Part shown: positions 59,275 through 64,000 of the stretch, in pieces | How positions within the stretch are numbered: position 1 is the first letter of the stretch | How the letters are laid out: each line of letters opens with the position of its first letter | Origin: JAABQG01 sp963726365 | GTDB lineage: Bacteria; Pseudomonadota; Gammaproteobacteria; Burkholderiales; Burkholderiaceae_C | DNA length: 64,000 nucleotides | NCBI GenBank assembly: GCA_963726365.1 | Contig: CAVSCI010000013.1 | Coordinates: forward strand, 124,001-188,000 | Reading direction: 5' to 3' | The notes under the pieces: generated by a model | Told to the model about the DNA's origin: nothing | Seen by the model: the letters and a program-made list of their open reading frames with translations, nothing else | Database searches by the model: none | Position numbers and translations under genes: made by a program

Positions 59275-62133
59275 ATGAAAACGGCAGAACCGGCACCCGT
59301 CCCCCGCCAGACCGAAGCTTCCAAGCGACCGGGAACAAGACCCCGAGACAACGAGCGACCGCTGGTGGAAGACATACGCCTTCTGGGGCGCATTCTGGGT
59401 GATGTGATCCGCGAGCAGGAGGGGCACGAGGCGTTCGAGCTGATCGAGCAGATCCGCAAGCTGTCGGTGGCCTTCCGGCGCGATGCCGACCACGAAGCCG
59501 ACCGGGCGCTGAAAAAGCTGCTCAAGGGCCTCAGCGGTGACCGGGCGGTCAGCGTGATCCGCGCCTTCACCTACTTCAGCCACCTGGCCAACCTGGCCGA
59601 GGATCGTCACCACATCCGGCGCCGGGCCATCCATGAGCGTGCGGGCAACACGCAGGAGGGCAGCATCGACGTGGCGCTGCAGCGCCTGCGCTGGGCCGGC
59701 ATCACGCCACGGACCATCGCCAGCACCTTGGCCCACAGCTATGTGTCGCCGGTGCTCACGGCCCACCCCACCGAAGTGCAGCGCAAGAGCATTCTGGACG
59801 CCGAACGCGATATCGCCAAATTGCTCACGGAACGTGACGAAATTCGCGCCCGTGCCACCGCAGCCGCGGTCAGCGCCGCGAAAGACGCGTTGACCCCGCG
59901 CGAACTGGCCGCCAATGAGGGGCAGTTGCGCGCCCGCGTGATGCAGCTCTGGCAAACCCGCCTGTTGCGTTTCACCAAGCTCACGGTTTCTGACGAAATC
60001 GAAAATGCTTTGAGCTATTACGAGTCCACCTTCCTGCGGGAAATCCCCAAGATCTATGCGGAGCTCGAGCGCGAACTGGGCGGCCAGCCCGTTGCAAGCT
60101 TCCTGCGCATGGGCCAGTGGATCGGTGGCGACCGCGACGGCAATCCGAACGTGACCGCCGAAACCCTGGCCTACGCGCTGCGTCGGCAGGCGGATGTCGC
60201 CCTGCGCCACTACCTCACTGAAGTGCATTACCTGGGCGGTGAGCTGTCTCTTTCGGCCATGCTGATCGACGTGTCGCCCGCAATGCAGGCGCTGGCCGAA
60301 AGCTCACCCGACACCAACGAGCATCGGCAGGACGAACCCTATCGCCGCGCACTGACGGGCATCTATGCGCGCCTGGCAGCGACGCTCAGGAATCTGACGG
60401 GCGGTGAAGCTGCGCGCCATGCCGTGGCGCCGCAAAACGCCTACGCAGCACCCGAAGCTTTCCTGGCTGACCTGCGGGTGATTGAAGCCTCGCTGCGCAC
60501 GCACCACGGTGCGCCGCTGGCCGTCCAGCGCCTGCACCCGCTGATCCGTGCTGTCGAGGTCTTCGGCTTCCATCTGGCCACGGTGGATCTGCGCCAGAGT
60601 TCCGACAAGCACGAAGAAGTCGTCGCCGAACTGCTCGCCACAGCCCGCGTCGAACCGGCGTATGCACGCCTGGACGAGGATGCCAAACGCAGCGTGCTGA
60701 TTCGACTGCTTAACGATGCGCGTCCTTTGCGGGTCATGGGTGCCACCTACGGCGCGCTGACCCGGGATGAGCTCGCGATCTTCGAGACGACCAAGGTCAT
60801 GCTGGAGCGTTTCGGCCGACAGGCCATCCGTCACTACATCATCAGTCACACCGAAGCCGTGAGCGATCTGCTGGAAGTCCTGCTGCTGCAAAAGGAAGTG
60901 GGCCTGTTGCGCGGCACGCTGGATGGCGAATGTTCCAACGACCTGATCGTCGTTCCTTTGTTCGAGACCATCGAAGACCTGCGCAATGCAGCGCCCATCA
61001 TGCGGGCCTTCTACGCGCTGCCCGGCATCGCGAAACTGGTGCAACGCTCCGGCGCCGAGCAGGACATCATGCTCGGCTACTCCGACAGCAACAAGGACGG
61101 CGGCATTTTCACCAGCAATTGGGAGCTGTACCGCGCCGAGATAGCGCTGGTCGACCTGTTCGATGAACTGGCCAACAGCCACAACATCCAGCTGCGCATG
61201 TTTCATGGCCGGGGCGGAACTGTGGGCCGTGGCGGCGGCCCGAGCTACCAGGCGATCCTGGCCCAGCCACCCGGCACCGTTCGCGGCCAGATCCGCCTGA
61301 CGGAACAGGGGGAGGTGATCGGCTCCAAATATGCCAACCCGGAGATCGGCCGGCGCAACCTCGAAACGTTGGTGGCGGCCACGCTGGAGGCCACACTGCT
61401 TCAGCCCACCAAGCCGGCGCCCCCTGCGTTTCTGGACGCCGCCATGGCCTTGTCGCAGTCGAGCATGACGGCCTACCGCGCCCTGGTCTATGAAACGACG
61501 GGCTTCACCGACTATTTTTTTGGTGCGACACCAATCCGCGAGATCGCCGAGCTCAACATCGGTTCGCGCCCGGCTTCGCGCAAGGCGACGCACAAGATCG
61601 AGGACTTGCGCGCCATCCCCTGGGGCTTCAGCTGGGGGCAGTGCCGCCTGACATTGCCCGGCTGGTACGGCTTCGGATCAGCGGTGGAAGCCTTCCTGAA
61701 GCAGCCCACACCCGCAGCGCGCAAGGAGGCGCTGGCCCTGTTGCAGAAGATGTACCGGCAATGGCCCTTCTTTCGCGCCCTGCTGTCCAACATGGACATG
61801 GTGCTGGCCAAGAGCGATCTGGCCCTGGCCTCGCGCTACAGCGAACTGGTCACCGATGCGCGCCTGCGCAAGCGGATCTTCACCGCCATCGAAGCCGAAT
61901 GGCACCGCACCGCGGATGCCTTGGGTCACATTACCGGCGAGAAGCAGCGCCTGGCCAGCAATGCGGCACTGGCGCGCTCCATGCGCCACCGGTTCCCCTA
62001 CATCGACCCCCTGCACCACCTGCAGGTGGAACTGGTGCGCCGCTACCGCGAGGGCAAGGCCGACGAGCGCGTGCGCCGCGGCATCCACATTTCCATCAAC
62101 GGCATCGCGGCGGGACTGCGCAACACGGGCTGA
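59275..62133 (+). CDS. ppc: Phosphoenolpyruvate carboxylase
   Basis: Ppc adds bicarbonate to phosphoenolpyruvate to refill oxaloacetate for the TCA cycle. The 952 residues have the catalytic His164 in VLTAHPTEVQRKS, GGDRDGNPNVT, LGYSDSNKDGG, FHGRGGTVGRGGGPS and the C-terminal NTG ending needed by the family. An open frame continues far upstream in the same frame (opposite hemC/hemD), but the ATG at 59275 gives the family N-terminus, with AGGA about ten bases upstream. Confidence 0.97.
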   Translation: MKTAEPAPVPRQTEASKRPGTRPRDNERPLVEDIRLLGRILGDVIREQEGHEAFELIEQIRKLSVAFRRDADHEADRALKKLLKGLSGDRAVSVIRAFTYFSHLANLAEDRHHIRRRAIHERAGNTQEGSIDVALQRLRWAGITPRTIASTLAHSYVSPVLTAHPTEVQRKSILDAERDIAKLLTERDEIRARATAAAVSAAKDALTPRELAANEGQLRARVMQLWQTRLLRFTKLTVSDEIENALSYYESTFLREIPKIYAELERELGGQPVASFLRMGQWIGGDRDGNPNVTAETLAYALRRQADVALRHYLTEVHYLGGELSLSAMLIDVSPAMQALAESSPDTNEHRQDEPYRRALTGIYARLAATLRNLTGGEAARHAVAPQNAYAAPEAFLADLRVIEASLRTHHGAPLAVQRLHPLIRAVEVFGFHLATVDLRQSSDKHEEVVAELLATARVEPAYARLDEDAKRSVLIRLLNDARPLRVMGATYGALTRDELAIFETTKVMLERFGRQAIRHYIISHTEAVSDLLEVLLLQKEVGLLRGTLDGECSNDLIVVPLFETIEDLRNAAPIMRAFYALPGIAKLVQRSGAEQDIMLGYSDSNKDGGIFTSNWELYRAEIALVDLFDELANSHNIQLRMFHGRGGTVGRGGGPSYQAILAQPPGTVRGQIRLTEQGEVIGSKYANPEIGRRNLETLVAATLEATLLQPTKPAPPAFLDAAMALSQSSMTAYRALVYETTGFTDYFFGATPIREIAELNIGSRPASRKATHKIEDLRAIPWGFSWGQCRLTLPGWYGFGSAVEAFLKQPTPAARKEALALLQKMYRQWPFFRALLSNMDMVLAKSDLALASRYSELVTDARLRKRIFTAIEAEWHRTADALGHITGEKQRLASNAALARSMRHRFPYIDPLHHLQVELVRRYREGKADERVRRGIHISINGIAAGLRNTG

Positions 62134-62162
62134 CGGTTCACAACACGGTATGCTTGGACGCC

Positions 62163-63050
62163 ATGAGCACTGTTCAAAAAATCAATACAGCCGTCTTCCC
62201 GGTCGCCGGCCTGGGAACCCGCTTTTTGCCCGCCACCAAGGCTGCGCCCAAGGAAATGCTGCCGGTGGTGGACAAGCCACTGATCCAGTACGCGGTGGAA
62301 GAAGCCTACGCTGCCGGCATCCGTCACATGGTTTTCGTCACCGGGCGCAGCAAGCGCGCGATCGAAGACCACTTCGACACGGCCTATGAGCTTGAGCATG
62401 AACTGGCCGCTGCGCACAAGGACGAATTGCTGAGCTTGCTGCGTTCGGTGCAGCCCGCCGACATGATTTGCAGCTATGTGCGCCAGGCCCGCTCATTGGG
62501 CCTGGGTCATGCCGTGCTTTGCGCGGAGCGTCTGGTCGGCAACGAGCCTTTTGCCGTGCTGCTGGCCGACGATCTGATGACCGGTTCGCAGGGCGGCCCT
62601 GGGGTGCTGGGTCAGATGGTGTCCGCCTTCGAAAAAATGGGCCGCTCCATGCTGGCCGTGCAGGAAGTGCCCGCCGACCAGGTGCGCCGCTACGGCATCG
62701 TGGCCGGTGAGCCCGCCGGTCGCAACCTGATCCGCCTGGAAAAAATTGTCGAGAAGCCTTCTCCGGAAGAGGCGCCCTCCCGCATGGCCGTGGCCGGGCG
62801 CTACATCCTCACGCCGCGCATCTTTCAGGAGATTCGCAACCAGCCCACAGGCGTGGGGGGTGAGATCCAGCTGACCGACGCGATCAGCCGGTTGCTGACC
62901 CACGAAGCCGTCTACGCTTTCCAGTACGAGGGCAAGCGCTACGACTGCGGCAGCAAGGAAGGCTTTCTCGAGGCCACCGTCGAACTGGCGCTGCAACACC
63001 CGCAGGTCGGTGCGCACTTCCGCGAATACCTGCGCGGACTGAAGCCCTGA
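62163..63050 (+). CDS. galU: UTP-glucose-1-phosphate uridylyltransferase
   Basis: GalU makes UDP-glucose for exopolysaccharide, lipopolysaccharide and glycogen-type pathways. The 295 residues begin INTAVFPVAGLGTRFLPATK with the nucleotide-binding loop, then APKEMLPVVDKPLIQYAVEE, LADDLM, GRYILTPRIF and YDCGSKEGFLEA. The ATG at 62163 lies 29 bp after ppc, so the two may be cotranscribed. Confidence 0.97.
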   Translation: MSTVQKINTAVFPVAGLGTRFLPATKAAPKEMLPVVDKPLIQYAVEEAYAAGIRHMVFVTGRSKRAIEDHFDTAYELEHELAAAHKDELLSLLRSVQPADMICSYVRQARSLGLGHAVLCAERLVGNEPFAVLLADDLMTGSQGGPGVLGQMVSAFEKMGRSMLAVQEVPADQVRRYGIVAGEPAGRNLIRLEKIVEKPSPEEAPSRMAVAGRYILTPRIFQEIRNQPTGVGGEIQLTDAISRLLTHEAVYAFQYEGKRYDCGSKEGFLEATVELALQHPQVGAHFREYLRGLKP

Positions 63051-63071
63051 GCCATCGCCGAAAACCGGCGT

Positions 63072-63299
63072 CTAGCGCCGGCGCAACACGTGGATGAAAT
63101 CGCTGCCAGCGCTTTCCTGCTCGACCAGCTCATTGCCGGTTTGCCGCGCAAAGGCCTGAAAATCGCGCACCGAGCCGCCATCCGTCGCCACCACCCTGAG
63201 CAATTGGCCGCTGGTCATTTCGGCCAGTGCTTTCTTGGCTTTCAGGATAGGCAAGGGGCAGTTCAAGCCGCGAGTGTCAATTTCTTTGTCGATGTTCAT
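63072..63299 (-). CDS. TusA-family sulfurtransferase-like protein
   Basis: TusA-like proteins carry sulfur as a persulfide on the Cys of a CPxP motif. The 75 residues have EIDTRGLNCPLPILKAKKAL with that motif and the family two-layer sandwich pattern (LLRVVATDGGSVRDF). Whether it serves tRNA thiolation, molybdenum cofactor or another route cannot be told. It converges with galU (21 bp) and follows the Nudix gene after 36 bp. Confidence 0.9.
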   Translation of the reverse strand: MNIDKEIDTRGLNCPLPILKAKKALAEMTSGQLLRVVATDGGSVRDFQAFARQTGNELVEQESAGSDFIHVLRRR

Positions 63300-63335
63300 G
63301 AATTTTCCAGTAGTCGGTGGGCGAATTTAACGCAT

Positions 63336-63863
63336 TCAGGCCTTGAACGGCTCGATAAAGTTGGGTTCATGGCCGCGTGAGCGCAACCAGTCCGCCAGCG
63401 CATAACCCGTGCCCGCGGGCCAGCACTTGACCTTCTCAGGGGCATACAACTGGTATTCCACCAGTTCGGGCGAAAGGCGAATCTCGCCACTGGCCACCGC
63501 ATGGTAGGCGATGATGATCTGGTTCATGCGCTGAAAATCGTAAACGCCGATCAGATTGAGTTCCTGCACCGAGAGACTGGTTTCCTCCTGAATCTCGCGA
63601 GCGATGCCCTCCTGGGGCGTCTCCCCGGCCTCCATGAACCCCGTGATCAGCGCAAACATGCGCCCCTGCCATGCGGCATTGCGCGCAAGAAGGATTTTCC
63701 CGTCGTATTCGATCACCGCAGCCAGCACCGGCGTCGGGTTGTTCCAATGGGTGTAGTCGCAGGCCGGGCAACGCAATCGCGCCTTTTCGCCACCATCTTC
63801 GATCTGCGAAATCACGGCCAGTGGAGTCGCACAGCTTGGGCAATATCTGAATTCGTGGTTCAT
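63336..63863 (-). CDS. Nudix hydrolase with N-terminal zinc ribbon (NudC-like)
   Basis: The 175-residue protein starts with a four-Cys zinc ribbon (CPSCATPL ... RCPACDYTHW) and then has a Nudix box, GFMEAGETPQEGIAREIQEE followed by TSL. The last conserved Gly of the box (EExGU) is Ser here. The zinc ribbon plus Nudix layout recalls NudC (NAD/NADH pyrophosphatase, deNADding), but the protein is shorter than E. coli NudC (257) and lacks its N-terminal domain. Its ATG overlaps the cysM stop (ATGA). Confidence 0.85.
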   Translation of the reverse strand: MNHEFRYCPSCATPLAVISQIEDGGEKARLRCPACDYTHWNNPTPVLAAVIEYDGKILLARNAAWQGRMFALITGFMEAGETPQEGIAREIQEETSLSVQELNLIGVYDFQRMNQIIIAYHAVASGEIRLSPELVEYQLYAPEKVKCWPAGTGYALADWLRSRGHEPNFIEPFKA

Positions 63864-64000
63864 GCGGGAAACACGCCGGTGGACAGGTAGCGATCCCCCC
63901 GGTCGCAGACGATGAAGGCGATGGTCGCGTTCTCCACGGTCCTGGCGATTTCCTGGGCCACCCAGCAGGCGCCGGCCGCCGAGATGCCGGCAAAAATGCC
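63860..64000 (-). CDS. cysM: Cysteine synthase B, C-terminal end only
   Basis: The last 46 codons of a pyridoxal-phosphate cysteine synthase are present, reading GIFAGISAAGACWVAQEIAR and ending RGDRYLSTGVFPA. The GDRYLSTGVF ending is typical of the O-acetylserine sulfhydrylase family, with the CysM-like short C-terminus. The start lies beyond the window edge. Confidence 0.85.
   Translation of the reverse strand, partial: GIFAGISAAGACWVAQEIARTVENATIAFIVCDRGDRYLSTGVFPA

Noticed and set aside
1..64000. CRISPR arrays, prophage, insertion sequences, tRNA or rRNA genes, toxin-antitoxin or defence modules
   Set aside because: None was seen on either strand; nearly all sequence is accounted for by housekeeping genes in a conserved order.

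Overview
The window is a high-GC stretch of a betaproteobacterial chromosome, most likely from the Comamonadaceae (Burkholderiales). The evidence is the gene order: gntR-sdhCDAB-sdhE-gltA, leuC-leuD-leuB-asd-fimV-truA-trpFBA-accD, rpoE-rseA-rseB-degP-lepA-lepB-rnc-era-recO-pdxJ-acpS-nagZ, rpmF-plsX-fabHDG-acpP-fabF and hemCDXY/ppc. The family assignment comes from gene content and protein style and was not checked by any search. No prophage, insertion sequence, CRISPR array, rRNA or tRNA was found.

Layout. 1-9.5 kb is central carbon metabolism: acnB, a secreted unknown, a CitE-like lyase and mdh on the minus strand. A GntR regulator then diverges from mdh across a shared palindrome and leads into sdhCDAB, sdhE and gltA, which ends at a clear terminator. 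11-23.7 kb is amino-acid synthesis: leuC, a small entericidin-type lipoprotein, leuD, leuB, asd, fimV, truA, trpF, trpB, trpA and accD. 23.7-28.6 kb holds a YggT protein, a LON-domain protein, lysS, a small membrane protein and nagZ. 28.6-40.4 kb is one long minus-strand block: the sigma-E module (rpoE, rseA, rseB, degP), then lepA, lepB, rnc, era, recO, pdxJ and acpS. 40.5-46.2 kb is fatty-acid synthesis with rpmF. 46.3-51.4 kb holds YceD, Maf, an RsmI-like methyltransferase, an SppA-like peptidase, a Rieske protein, a HAD phosphatase and an RluC-type pseudouridine synthase. 51.4-54.9 kb is rne with a long leader. 55-59.2 kb is hemC-hemD-hemX-hemY. The rest is ppc, galU, a TusA-like protein, a Nudix hydrolase and the end of cysM.

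Almost every gene is a housekeeping gene; I found no novel multi-gene system. The unusual signals are small. (1) A dispersed repeat of about 39 bp occurs in six copies; five are intergenic and one lies in frame inside trpF. (2) A second, different repeat-like segment lies in frame inside hemD. (3) A strong palindrome sits in the promoter of the TCA-cycle GntR gene. (4) Candidate leader or attenuator elements precede asd, lepA and plsX, and rne has a long leader. (5) The YceD gene may be expressed from a leaderless mRNA. (6) Three conserved genes (acnB, truA, trpA) each carry a single-base frameshift, which most simply looks like sequencing or assembly error.
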